From DATHZQ01 sp035458525 (GTDB taxonomy: Bacteria; Actinomycetota; Acidimicrobiia; Spongiisociales; UBA5794), in the NCBI GenBank assembly GCA_035458525.1, contig DATHZQ010000051.1:1-64000 (forward strand): a stretch of DNA of 64,000 bases. Reading direction: 5' to 3'. Position numbers and translations under genes: made by a program. Positions within the stretch are counted from its first letter, which is position 1; every line of letters starts with the position of its first letter. Below, piece after piece: positions 26,166 to 34,268 of the stretch. The notes beneath the pieces are model-generated. The model was not told where the DNA came from and ran no database searches. It saw only the letters and a program-made list of their open reading frames with translations.

Positions 26166-26779
26166 TGGCATCGCTGTGGCAGAAGACGTTGTTCTACCTA
26201 GGTCTCGTCGATGAAGACGAGGCTCAGGCAGCGAGTCAAGAGGCGTTGCCGGCCCAGCCGACAGGCGTGCGTACGGTGGAACCTCCTGGTGCGGGCCGCA
26301 GCACGGCCCGAGCCGTGGAGTCCTCCGGTCCGCAGACAGTGCAGGCCCAGCCGCCTGCAACCTCGGCTGTCGCGGGTCGTCGCGTCGAGCCTCCGGCACG
26401 GCAGCGCCGGCGGATCTCATCTGACCCGGCACATGCCGAAGCGGGTGTTCTCGTGCGAGGCAGGGCGGCGAGCCCCATGCCCGTGAACCATCCGCTCGCT
26501 CCGCAGTGCGAGATCATCGAAGCGAGCACGTTCACCGATGCGCAGGCCCTGGCGGATCACATTCGCGACGGTCGGCCGGTGGTCCTCGACCTTCGCTCGA
26601 CGGAGCCGGCGATGGTGCGCCGTTTGGTCGACTTCGCCACTGGATTGACCTATGCGCTCGATGGACGGATGGCCAAGACGGCGCAGGGTGTCATCCTCGT
26701 GACGCCGCGCGGCCTCACGCTCGAGCCGGCCGAGCAGCAGCGTTTGGCTGGGCTCGGCCTCTATCGGGTGGGTTCCTGA
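26165..26779 (+). CDS. sepF: Cell division protein SepF
   Basis: This is a 204-residue protein. The N-terminus MASLWQKTLFYLGLVDEDE can form the membrane-binding amphipathic helix of SepF. A disordered Pro/Ala/Arg-rich linker spans about residues 20-110. The C-terminal SepF core holds the FTDAQALADHIRDGRPVVLD segment and the end FLVTPRGL-like block (ILVTPRGLTLEP). SepF bundles FtsZ and anchors it to the membrane, replacing FtsA in actinobacteria. The ATG shares one base with the yggS stop. Confidence 0.94.
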   Translation: MASLWQKTLFYLGLVDEDEAQAASQEALPAQPTGVRTVEPPGAGRSTARAVESSGPQTVQAQPPATSAVAGRRVEPPARQRRRISSDPAHAEAGVLVRGRAASPMPVNHPLAPQCEIIEASTFTDAQALADHIRDGRPVVLDLRSTEPAMVRRLVDFATGLTYALDGRMAKTAQGVILVTPRGLTLEPAEQQRLAGLGLYRVGS

Positions 26780-26785
26780 GCCTCC

Positions 26786-27052
26786 ATGGGCATCGTTTGC
26801 GGTCTCCTCACCCTTGCGTACTACGCGCTGATCGTCTGGATCATCCTCAGCTACGTCGTCGCCTTCGGCCGGCTCAACTACGACCACCCCGTCCGGAAGG
26901 TCTATGAGGCGCTGGCATCCGCCGTCAACCCCGTCCTGATGCCGATTCGACGGGTGCTTCCGCCGGTCCGGATCGGGGGGATGGGTCTCGATCTGTCACC
27001 GATCGTGCTGTTCTTCGGGATCTTGCTGCTGCGCAGCATTCTCGGCTGCTGA
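26786..27052 (+). CDS. YggT family membrane protein
   Basis: This 88-residue protein has two hydrophobic helices, residues about 2-25 and 62-86, separated by a loop containing NPVLMPIRRVLPPV, the YggT signature. YggT proteins sit next to sepF in many genomes and are thought to help division or ion homeostasis. It is the last gene of the dcw operon here. It ends 14 bp from the convergent ileS stop. No divIVA/wag31 gene follows, although that is its usual neighbour. Confidence 0.9.
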   Translation: MGIVCGLLTLAYYALIVWIILSYVVAFGRLNYDHPVRKVYEALASAVNPVLMPIRRVLPPVRIGGMGLDLSPIVLFFGILLLRSILGC

Positions 27053-27066
27053 ACCGCCGCCGGATC

Positions 27067-30000
27067 TCAGCCCGCCCGCTCGACTGACAGGACGACGTGT
27101 GCGTCCGCGACGGCTACCTCGTCGCCTTCCGCCCCTGGGTCATGCGTGATCGTCGTCGCCAGCACCTCACCGGCGATGAGATCGGCATGGTGCGAGAAGG
27201 CAGCCGCGATCCGGGGGTCTGAGGCATGCCATGTCACGGCAATCCGGTCGGTGACCTCGAAATCGAGGTCACGCCGCATCGTCTGGAGACGGCTGACGAG
27301 TTCCCGGGCGGCACCTTCCGTGCGCAACTCGTCGTTCAGCTCGATGTCGAGAGACACCGAGAGCGCTCCGTCGGATTCGACGACGTGGCCCGGGCGTGGC
27401 TCCCTGCGCACGATGACGTCGTCAACGGATAGCTGCTCGCCGGCAACTTCGACGGTTTCTCCGCGCACGAGGCGGTCCACGACCTCGTGTTCCAGCTCGG
27501 CAACGGCTGCGGCGACCTCCTTGGTTCGTGGTCCGAGCCGCGGTCCGAGCGTCTTGAAGTTGGCCTTGGCCATCAGCTGCACGACGTGCGATTCCTCATC
27601 GTCGACGAGCACACGCTTGACGTTGAGCTCTTTCGCGATCAGCGCGGTGTGAGATTCCACTGCGCTCCGAATGCGATCGTCACGCGTTACGACGGTGACA
27701 TCGGCGAGGGGCTGGCGCACCCGGAGATCGTGATGCTTGCGCAGCGCCCTGCCCAGATTGACGACCCGGCGGACGATGTCCATGTCGATCTCGAGACCGG
27801 AGTCGATGCGGGCTGCGTCCGTGATCGGGTAGTCGCAGTGGTGCACGGACGATGGTGCCTCCGGATCGTGAGCTGCGACCAGGTGCTGATACATGTGTTC
27901 CGTGACGAACGGCAGCAGCGGCGCAGCAACCTTGGTGAACGTCACGAGCACTTCGTACAGCGTGGCGAACGCTGCCAGCTTGTCGGCATCGCCGTTGCCC
28001 GTTCGCCGGCTCCAGAATCGCCGCCGGGAGCGGCGGATGTACCAGTTGGTCAGGTCGTCGACGAAGCCGAGGATCGGGTTGATCACCGCAAACAGGCGGT
28101 AGCGCTCCATCTCGTGATTGGACGCCTTGATCAGTGACTGGAGCACGGACACGATCCAGCGGTCGATCTCGGGCCGCTCGTCGAGCGGGGGAGCCTTTGC
28201 CAGGTCGTCCATCGTGATGCCATCTGCCTCGGCGTACGTCGTGAAGAACGAGAACGCGTTCCAGAACGGCAGCAGGACCGTGCGGACGTAGCTGCGCACC
28301 CCGTCATGGGAGAACCTCAGCGGTTCGGCACGCACGAGCGGCGAGTCGATCAGGTAGGCCCGGAGCGCGTCCGCGCCGAACTCGTCGAGCACGGCGCTCG
28401 GGTCGGGGAAGTTCTTCAGGCTCTTCGACATCTTGCGCCCGTCTTCGGCGAGCACCAAACCGGTGACGACACAGTTCTGGAACGGGGGTTGATCGAACAG
28501 CGCCGTGCCGAGGATCACGAGCGTGTAGAACCAGCCGCGGGTTTGATCGAGCCCCTCCGCGATGAAGTCGGCGGGGTAGCGGCGCTCGAACCGCTCCATG
28601 TTCTCGAACGGATAGTGGATCTGTGCGTACGGCATGGCGCCGGACTCGAACCAGCAGTCGAGCACCTCCGGTACGCGGGTCATCGTGCCCTCGCAGCTTC
28701 GGCACGGGAATGTGACCTCGTCGACGATGTGCTTGTGCAGGTCGTCGAGCCATACGCCGGAGAGGTCCTGCAATTCGGCCCGCGAGCCGACGCACACCGA
28801 CTCGTTGCATCCTTCGCACTTCCACACCGGGATGCAGGATCCCCAATAGCGGTTGCGACTGATGGCCCAATCCCGGGCCTCGCTGAGCCAGTTGCCAAAC
28901 CGCTTGGCGCCGACGGCTTCGGGCACCCATCGGATGCTCTCGTTGAGCTCGGCCATGCGATCGCGGAACTTCTCGACGGCGACGAACCACGTCGGGATCG
29001 CCTTGTAGATGAGCGGTGTGTCGGTACGCCAGCAGAAGGGGTAGGAGTGGACGGTCGTGCCGCTGCGATACAGCACCCCCCGTTCGTCGAGGAGGTCCAC
29101 GAGCCGTTTGTCTGCCTCTTTGATGTTGACACCGGCGACATCGGGAACGGCTGCCGTGAAGTTGCCCTCGAAATCCACCGGGTCGACCAGCACATCGAGA
29201 CCTGCGTCCTGCAACGCAAAGAAGTCCGCTTCGCCATAGGCAGGCGCCATGTGGACCAGTCCGGTGCCTTCTTCGGTGGTCACGTCGTCGGATGCGATCA
29301 CACGAAACGCCCCTCGATCCCGCTCCTCCCCGAAGTAGTCGAACGGCGGCTCGTAGGAAACGCCGAGCAGGTCCGTGCCGCGGGCCGTTGCGACCACCGG
29401 CGCTCTGTCGGGCCAGACGAACTCGATGCGATCCGTGGCCACCCAGAATCGCATGCCATCCGCTTCGACTGCTGAATACTCGAGGTCGAGGCCCACGGCG
29501 ACGGCGAGGTTCGACGGGAGGGTCCACGGTGTCGTGGTCCAGACGAGGAGCTGATCGCCGGCGACGATCGGGCCGCGGCCTTCGACGACCGGCAAGCGCA
29601 CCGTGATCGATGGGTCCTCGACGTCGCGGTAACCGCCGAGGTTCACTTCGAAGTTCGACAGCGGCGTCACCGCTCCCCAGGAGTACGGAAGCACCTTGAA
29701 GTCCTCGTACACCAGGCTCTTGTCCCACAGCTGGCGAAACACCCACCACACCGACTCCATGAAGTCGACGTCCATGGTCTTGTAGTCATCCTCGAAGTCG
29801 ACCCAGCGCCCGATACGGCGCGTGATCGTCTCCCATTCTCCGGTCGTCGTATTGACCTTGGTGCGGCACGCCTCGTTGTACTTGTCGATGCCGTAGTCCG
29901 CGATCTGCTGCGGCCCCGAGATCCCGAGCTCCTTCTCGACCTCCATCTCCACCGGCAGCCCATGGGTGTCCCATCCGAAGCGGCGCTCTACGCGATGGCC

Positions 30001-30252
30001 CCGCATGGCCCAGTAGCGGGGAACCATGTCCTTCACCACAGCCTGGAGAAGGTGGCCGTAGTGCATCGTCCCGGTGGCGAATGGCGGGCCGTCATAGAAG
30101 GTGTATTCCGACTCGGCGGGTCGCTGCTCGACCTGTTGCTTGAACGCATCGAGACGATCCCACAGCTCGAGGATCCGGGCGTCGAGCGCGGGGAGATCGA
30201 CATGAGGGGGCACCCGACCGAATGCGGGCTGGCGAGGCGTCTCGTCGGTCAC
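27067..30252 (-). CDS. ileS: Isoleucyl-tRNA synthetase
   Basis: This 1061-residue class I synthetase has its HIGH motif as HYGH in DGPPFATGTMHYGHLL (residues about 55-70), the editing domain, and the KMSKS motif in GRKMSKSLKNF near residue 605. A Cys-rich stretch (CEGCNES, CRSCEG) lies in the catalytic half. The length and the C-terminal anticodon-binding section match the eukaryote-like type 2 IleRS found in many actinobacteria, which in known cases is little inhibited by mupirocin. It starts at GTG with AGGAG upstream. Expression is very likely controlled by the T-box leader upstream. Confidence 0.96.
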   Translation of the reverse strand: MTDETPRQPAFGRVPPHVDLPALDARILELWDRLDAFKQQVEQRPAESEYTFYDGPPFATGTMHYGHLLQAVVKDMVPRYWAMRGHRVERRFGWDTHGLPVEMEVEKELGISGPQQIADYGIDKYNEACRTKVNTTTGEWETITRRIGRWVDFEDDYKTMDVDFMESVWWVFRQLWDKSLVYEDFKVLPYSWGAVTPLSNFEVNLGGYRDVEDPSITVRLPVVEGRGPIVAGDQLLVWTTTPWTLPSNLAVAVGLDLEYSAVEADGMRFWVATDRIEFVWPDRAPVVATARGTDLLGVSYEPPFDYFGEERDRGAFRVIASDDVTTEEGTGLVHMAPAYGEADFFALQDAGLDVLVDPVDFEGNFTAAVPDVAGVNIKEADKRLVDLLDERGVLYRSGTTVHSYPFCWRTDTPLIYKAIPTWFVAVEKFRDRMAELNESIRWVPEAVGAKRFGNWLSEARDWAISRNRYWGSCIPVWKCEGCNESVCVGSRAELQDLSGVWLDDLHKHIVDEVTFPCRSCEGTMTRVPEVLDCWFESGAMPYAQIHYPFENMERFERRYPADFIAEGLDQTRGWFYTLVILGTALFDQPPFQNCVVTGLVLAEDGRKMSKSLKNFPDPSAVLDEFGADALRAYLIDSPLVRAEPLRFSHDGVRSYVRTVLLPFWNAFSFFTTYAEADGITMDDLAKAPPLDERPEIDRWIVSVLQSLIKASNHEMERYRLFAVINPILGFVDDLTNWYIRRSRRRFWSRRTGNGDADKLAAFATLYEVLVTFTKVAAPLLPFVTEHMYQHLVAAHDPEAPSSVHHCDYPITDAARIDSGLEIDMDIVRRVVNLGRALRKHHDLRVRQPLADVTVVTRDDRIRSAVESHTALIAKELNVKRVLVDDEESHVVQLMAKANFKTLGPRLGPRTKEVAAAVAELEHEVVDRLVRGETVEVAGEQLSVDDVIVRREPRPGHVVESDGALSVSLDIELNDELRTEGAARELVSRLQTMRRDLDFEVTDRIAVTWHASDPRIAAAFSHHADLIAGEVLATTITHDPGAEGDEVAVADAHVVLSVERAG

Positions 30253-30284
30253 AACTCCGTCTCCTGGTCGCAGCAGCTTGCTCA

Positions 30285-30450
30285 GCTACCGGGACGAGAG
30301 CGGACTCCCGCGGTACCACCCGGCTTGCCGGGCACATGCCCGGCCGCTCGTTGGCCCCGTTTCGTGGAGAGACGGCAGGTTCTACTTCCGCCGGCGCGGG
30401 TTCTTCCTGCAGCTCGGGGGTGATGGCCCGCTCGGTCCGGTTGCCGACCT
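30285..30450 (-). promoter_or_regulatory. T-box riboswitch leader of ileS
   Basis: On the minus strand the T-box core GGGTGGTACCGCGGGA lies at 30321-30306, followed by the complementary CTCTCGTCCCGG segment, the hallmark of antiterminator/antisequestrator pairing. No T run follows, and the ribosome-binding site is 15-20 nt further on, so control is probably translational, as in actinobacterial ileS T-boxes. A plausible isoleucine specifier AUC followed by A occurs at 30424-30422 in a short Stem I region. The 5' limit near 30450 is approximate. Confidence 0.85.
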
Positions 30451-30568
30451 TCCACCGTCGCCGACTCGCTGGCTACCGGAGGATCCGAAAGGCGTCCCCG
30501 TCGTCGCTGTGGCGCAATGGTACACCCAGTGCACAGCGCCGTTGCCGCAGTTGCCGTACGCTGTTGCG

Positions 30569-30859
30569 ATGGCGCATGACGTTGGGCCGGTGGTTCCCGT
30601 GGAGGGTGGCGTCGATCTGATCGTGTGGGTCGTGCCCGGTGCATCGAGGTCGGAGGTTGCAGGGTTGTACGGAGATGCGCTTCGAGTTCGCGTGACGCAA
30701 GCGCCGGAGAGGGGTCGGGCGAACGTCGCCGCCGGCGAACTCCTGACGCAGGCGCTCGGGGCGCGGGTGGAGCTGGTCGGGGGAGCGACCTCCCGCCGCA
30801 AGCGGTTCCGCGCCATGGGACTTTCGGCCGGTGCGGTGCGGGCTGCGCTGGGTGTATGA
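30569..30859 (+). CDS. DUF167/YggU family protein
   Basis: This 96-residue protein has the family pattern VVPGASRSEVAGLYGDALRVRVTQ followed by PERGRANVAAGELLTQALG and GATSRRKRF. YggU/DUF167 is a small alpha/beta protein of unknown function, commonly encoded near yggT and the cell-division genes. There is no ribosome-binding site. A TACGCT box (30557-30562) lies 6 nt before the ATG, a leaderless-type start. It is divergent from ileS, and about 300 bp between them are occupied by the ileS T-box. Confidence 0.88.
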   Translation: MAHDVGPVVPVEGGVDLIVWVVPGASRSEVAGLYGDALRVRVTQAPERGRANVAAGELLTQALGARVELVGGATSRRKRFRAMGLSAGAVRAALGV

Positions 30860-30933
30860 GAGGCACACGAGGTGCGGCGACGCGCTCATTCCGCCTGCGC
30901 GGTGGTATGGTCCCGCTCCGCAAAGGAGGTTCC

Positions 30934-31305
30934 ATGACTCGGCAGCTCGCCGAATCGACCCTCAAGAGGCTGCGCGCCAAGCTGGAAGAGGAACGCGACC
31001 GGCTGACGCACGTGATCGAGGAGTTCGAGCGGCAGCGCGAGCTCACGCGCTTGGCCGAGACGAGTTCGGAGCACGCCGCCGATCCTGACAGCGCAGATGG
31101 CGGTTCGCTGGCCTTCGAGATGGAAATGGACCTCTCCAAGCAGCAGAACGCTCAGGAGTTGCTCGACAAGGTCAATCATGCGTTCGTCCGCATGGATCAA
31201 GGCCTCTACGGCATCTGCGAGGTCACCGGCAAGCCCATTCCCATAGCCCGTCTCGAGGCGCTGCCGTACGCCACGACGTTGGTCGAGTGGGCGCACAGGG
31301 TCTGA
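30934..31305 (+). CDS. DksA/TraR-family protein with degenerate zinc finger
   Basis: This 123-residue protein has a long N-terminal coiled coil (LKRLRAKLEEERDRLTHVIEEF), a central acidic stretch with DPDSADGGSLAFEMEM, and a C-terminal zinc-finger-like region. Only the first of the four zinc ligands survives: the region reads YGICEVTGKPIP and ATTLVEW where CxxC pairs are expected. A perfect AAAGGAGG ribosome-binding site precedes the ATG. DksA-type proteins bind the RNA polymerase secondary channel. The zinc-less form may do so structurally, but this is inference. It lies upstream of and overlaps lspA by 19 bp. Confidence 0.88.
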   Translation: MTRQLAESTLKRLRAKLEEERDRLTHVIEEFERQRELTRLAETSSEHAADPDSADGGSLAFEMEMDLSKQQNAQELLDKVNHAFVRMDQGLYGICEVTGKPIPIARLEALPYATTLVEWAHRV

Positions 31306-31760
31306 CCCGGCAACGGCTCACCTTCCTGGTTGCAGGTGTGGTCGTGGTGCTCGACCAGCTCACGAAGGCGTGGGCGGTCTCGGCGCTCGCCGATGAGCGC
31401 ATCACCGTCATCGAGGGCTTCCTCGAGTTCCGCTTGACGCGCAACACCGGCGCCGCGTTCTCGAGCTTCCAAGGACTCGGCCCGCTCATCGCCATCCTGG
31501 CCGTCGGCGTCGTGGGATGGATCACGATGATGCTGCGTGGCAATCCGCGTCCGCTCGAGGCTTGGGCGCTGGCGCTGGTTCTCGGCGGTGCGCTCGGCAA
31601 TCTCCTCGATCGGATCGTTCGTGGCGACGGCTTCCTCGACGGGGCCGTGATCGATTTCATCGACTTGTGGTTCATCCCCACGTTCAACATCGCCGACATG
31701 GCGATCACGTTCGGGGCGGGGTTGCTGCTCCTTGCGGCTCTGCTCAGCGAGCGATCGTGA
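31287..31760 (+). CDS. lspA: Lipoprotein signal peptidase (signal peptidase II)
   Basis: This 157-residue membrane aspartyl protease has four hydrophobic helices. Family motifs are LDQLTKAWAV, RNTGAAFS, the first catalytic Asp in GNLLDRI and the second in FNIADMAI. It cleaves prolipoprotein signal peptides in the membrane. The GTG start at 31287 lies inside the DksA-like gene. The 3' end overlaps the rluD-type gene by 4 bp. Confidence 0.94.
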   Translation: MGAQGLTRQRLTFLVAGVVVVLDQLTKAWAVSALADERITVIEGFLEFRLTRNTGAAFSSFQGLGPLIAILAVGVVGWITMMLRGNPRPLEAWALALVLGGALGNLLDRIVRGDGFLDGAVIDFIDLWFIPTFNIADMAITFGAGLLLLAALLSERS

Positions 31761-32725
31761 CCGAGAACAGACAGCGGCCGGTGCCTGCAGACCTCGAAGG
31801 GGTGCGCGCCGATCGAGCGGTGGCCCAGATGTTCGAACTCAGCAGAAACGCCGTGCGTACCTTGATCGACGATGGTGCGGTGCTCATCGATGGCAGCGCG
31901 GCAGTGCCCGCCCAACGGCTCGCTGCCGGTCAGATCGTCACGGCGACGATTCCCGAGCCCCCACCCCGGCTCGAGCCTGCGCCGGTGCCGTTCGACGTGG
32001 TGTACCTCGACGACGACGTGCTCGTCGTCGACAAGCCCGCGGGACTGGTGGTGCATCCGGGGGCCGGAACCACGGCACCGACCTTGGTGGCCGGCGTGGT
32101 GCACCGGTTTCCCGACCAAGCCGGCCTCGAGGCGGAACGCTGGGGTCTGGTGCACCGACTGGATCGCGACACGTCGGGTCTGCTCGTCGTAGCCCGGACT
32201 TCCACGGCGTTCCGGGCACTCCAGACGGCGCTCAGGGCACGGTCCGTTGCTCGCACCTATCTGGCGCTGGTCGAGGGAGTACCCGACAGCGCTCGGGGCA
32301 CCATCGATGCACCGCTCGGGAGGGATCCCCACCAGCCGACCAAAGTCGCCGTGCTCCGCGACGGCCGAGTGGCCAGGACCCATTTCCGGCGGGTCGCGGG
32401 GTGGCCCTCCACAACGCTGCTCGAGGTGCGACTCGAGACGGGCCGAACCCACCAGATCCGGGTCCATCTGGCGTCGATCGGTCACCCGGTCATCGGCGAC
32501 TCGGCCTATGGCGGCCGGCGCCGCGCCCATCCGGCTGACGCGGGTCGCCAGTGGCTCCACGCAGCCCGGCTCGAGTTCGCCCACCCGACCACCGGAGTCG
32601 CCGTCTGCGCCGTTTCGCCGCCTCCGCCCGATCTGACGGCATCGCTCGACGGCCTCGGAGTCCCGGAGACAGGGGCGATCCCTTCGTGGCAGGAGTTGCT
32701 GGGGACGACGACGCCTTCGCCGTGA
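31757..32725 (+). CDS. RluA/RluD-family RNA pseudouridine synthase
   Basis: This is a 322-residue protein. The N-terminal S4 RNA-binding domain (VAQMFELSRNAVRTLIDDGAVLIDG) precedes the catalytic domain, which has VVDKPAGLVVHPG, the catalytic Asp in VHRLDRDTSGLLVVA and GRTHQIRVHLASIGHPVIGD. It is probably the RluD homologue that modifies 23S rRNA helix 69, but the exact target cannot be read from sequence. It starts at GTG within the lspA stop (GTGA). The lspA-rluD pairing is common in bacteria. Confidence 0.93.
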   Translation: MTENRQRPVPADLEGVRADRAVAQMFELSRNAVRTLIDDGAVLIDGSAAVPAQRLAAGQIVTATIPEPPPRLEPAPVPFDVVYLDDDVLVVDKPAGLVVHPGAGTTAPTLVAGVVHRFPDQAGLEAERWGLVHRLDRDTSGLLVVARTSTAFRALQTALRARSVARTYLALVEGVPDSARGTIDAPLGRDPHQPTKVAVLRDGRVARTHFRRVAGWPSTTLLEVRLETGRTHQIRVHLASIGHPVIGDSAYGGRRRAHPADAGRQWLHAARLEFAHPTTGVAVCAVSPPPPDLTASLDGLGVPETGAIPSWQELLGTTTPSP

Positions 32726-32762
32726 CCGCCGCCTAATCTCACGCACGTCCCGGGAGGAGCAC

Positions 32763-34268
32763 ATGGCAGGGCATTACGAGCGGTTGTCGTATCTCGACGC
32801 CTCGTTCTTTGCGCTCGAGTCGCGTTCCACGCACATGCACGTGGCCGCGTTGACGGTGTTCGAGGCAGGTGCCTTGCAGACCGAGGACGGCGGCATCGAC
32901 AGCGCGCGCATCAGGCGCTTCGTCGAGTCGCGCCTCCACCTGATGCCGCGATATCGCCAGCGGTTGGCGTACGTGCCGTTCGAACAGGCCCCGGTCTGGG
33001 TGGACGACGAGTACTTCAACATCGACTATCACGTACGTCACACGAGCCTGCCGCGACCCGGAGATCGCGAGGAGCTGCTGGCACTGATGGGCCGACTCGC
33101 CTCGCAGCAGCTGGACCGCTCGAAGCCCTTGTGGGAGATGTGGGTCGTCGAGGGCCTCGCGGAGGATCGCTTTGCGCTGATCTCCAAGACCCACCATTCG
33201 ATGATCGACGGCATCTCTGGCGTTGATCTCATGACCGTCCTCCTCAACCTGATGCCCGTCAGCGAAGTCGACGAGCCTCCGCCATATGAACCACGGCCTG
33301 CTCCCAACGGGACCGAGCTCGTCGTCCGGGAGACGGCACGCCGGGTGGGTTCGGCGCTGAACACCATGCGCAGCGTCCGCAGGATGAGGGGCGAAGCGCA
33401 GTCCATCGCCATGGGCGGCGTGCGACGGGTGCGGGCCATGGGCTACTCGCTGTCGTCGGGCTGGCTGACCCCGGCCAGCAAGACACCCGTCAACGGCACG
33501 GTCGGCCCCAACCGACGTTTCGGAACCCTGGAGTTGCCGCTGGCGGACGTCAAGAAGGTCAAGAACGCGCTCGGTGGCTCGGTCAACGACGTGGTGCTCG
33601 CCACCGTTGCCGGTGCGATGCAGCGCTATTTCGACGAGACCGACGGCGTGTCGTTGCCCGACGATTTCAGGGTCATGGCGCCCGTCTCGGTCCGCACGGC
33701 CGATCAGCGGGGAACGCTCGGCAACCAGGTCGCCATGTGGCTCGTCAGCCTGCCGGTAGCCGAACCGGACCCGGTCAAGCGACTCGAATTGGTGATCGAA
33801 GAGACCGACCGGTTGAAGCGCACCGACCAAGCGCTCGGCGCCGCCTCGCTCGTACGGCTCAGCGCAGGCGCTCCCATCACGCTGGTTTCGCTGGCCAGCC
33901 GGCTCGCCGCGAACGCCCGTCCGTTCAACATGACGGTCACCAACGTGCCCGGGCCCCAGTTCCCGCTCTACCTGTTGGAGGCGAAGCTGCTGTCCACCTA
34001 TCCACTGGTGCCACTGTGGTCGGGCCACGGAGCGGGGATCGCCCTCTTCAGCTACGACGGGACGTTGTTCTGGGGTCTCAACGCAGACTGGGACGTGGTG
34101 CCCGACGTCGATGTGCTTGCCACAGCCATCGCAGCGTCCTTTGCCGAACTCGTCGACGCATCGGAGGGGCGAGCGCCCAAGCGTGCCAAGAAGAAGGCGC
34201 CCAAGAAGCGACCCCCAATGGGGGCGGCGCCGAAGCAGGCAGACGTCGACGCCTCGACCAGCGCCTGA
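32763..34268 (+). CDS. Wax ester synthase/diacylglycerol O-acyltransferase (WS/DGAT)
   Basis: This is a 501-residue acyltransferase. The N-terminal block YERLSYLDASFFALES, the catalytic HHxxxDG motif in KTHHSMIDGISGVD, and the second-domain NDVVLATVAGAM plus VTNVPGPQFPLYLLEAKL are typical. Such enzymes make triacylglycerol or wax-ester storage lipids in actinobacteria. The last 40 residues or so are Lys/Ala/Pro-rich (KRAKKKAPKKRPPM) and look disordered. A strong GGGAGGAG site precedes the ATG. It converges end-to-end with the first phosphofructokinase gene with no spacer. Confidence 0.93.
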   Translation: MAGHYERLSYLDASFFALESRSTHMHVAALTVFEAGALQTEDGGIDSARIRRFVESRLHLMPRYRQRLAYVPFEQAPVWVDDEYFNIDYHVRHTSLPRPGDREELLALMGRLASQQLDRSKPLWEMWVVEGLAEDRFALISKTHHSMIDGISGVDLMTVLLNLMPVSEVDEPPPYEPRPAPNGTELVVRETARRVGSALNTMRSVRRMRGEAQSIAMGGVRRVRAMGYSLSSGWLTPASKTPVNGTVGPNRRFGTLELPLADVKKVKNALGGSVNDVVLATVAGAMQRYFDETDGVSLPDDFRVMAPVSVRTADQRGTLGNQVAMWLVSLPVAEPDPVKRLELVIEETDRLKRTDQALGAASLVRLSAGAPITLVSLASRLAANARPFNMTVTNVPGPQFPLYLLEAKLLSTYPLVPLWSGHGAGIALFSYDGTLFWGLNADWDVVPDVDVLATAIAASFAELVDASEGRAPKRAKKKAPKKRPPMGAAPKQADVDASTSA

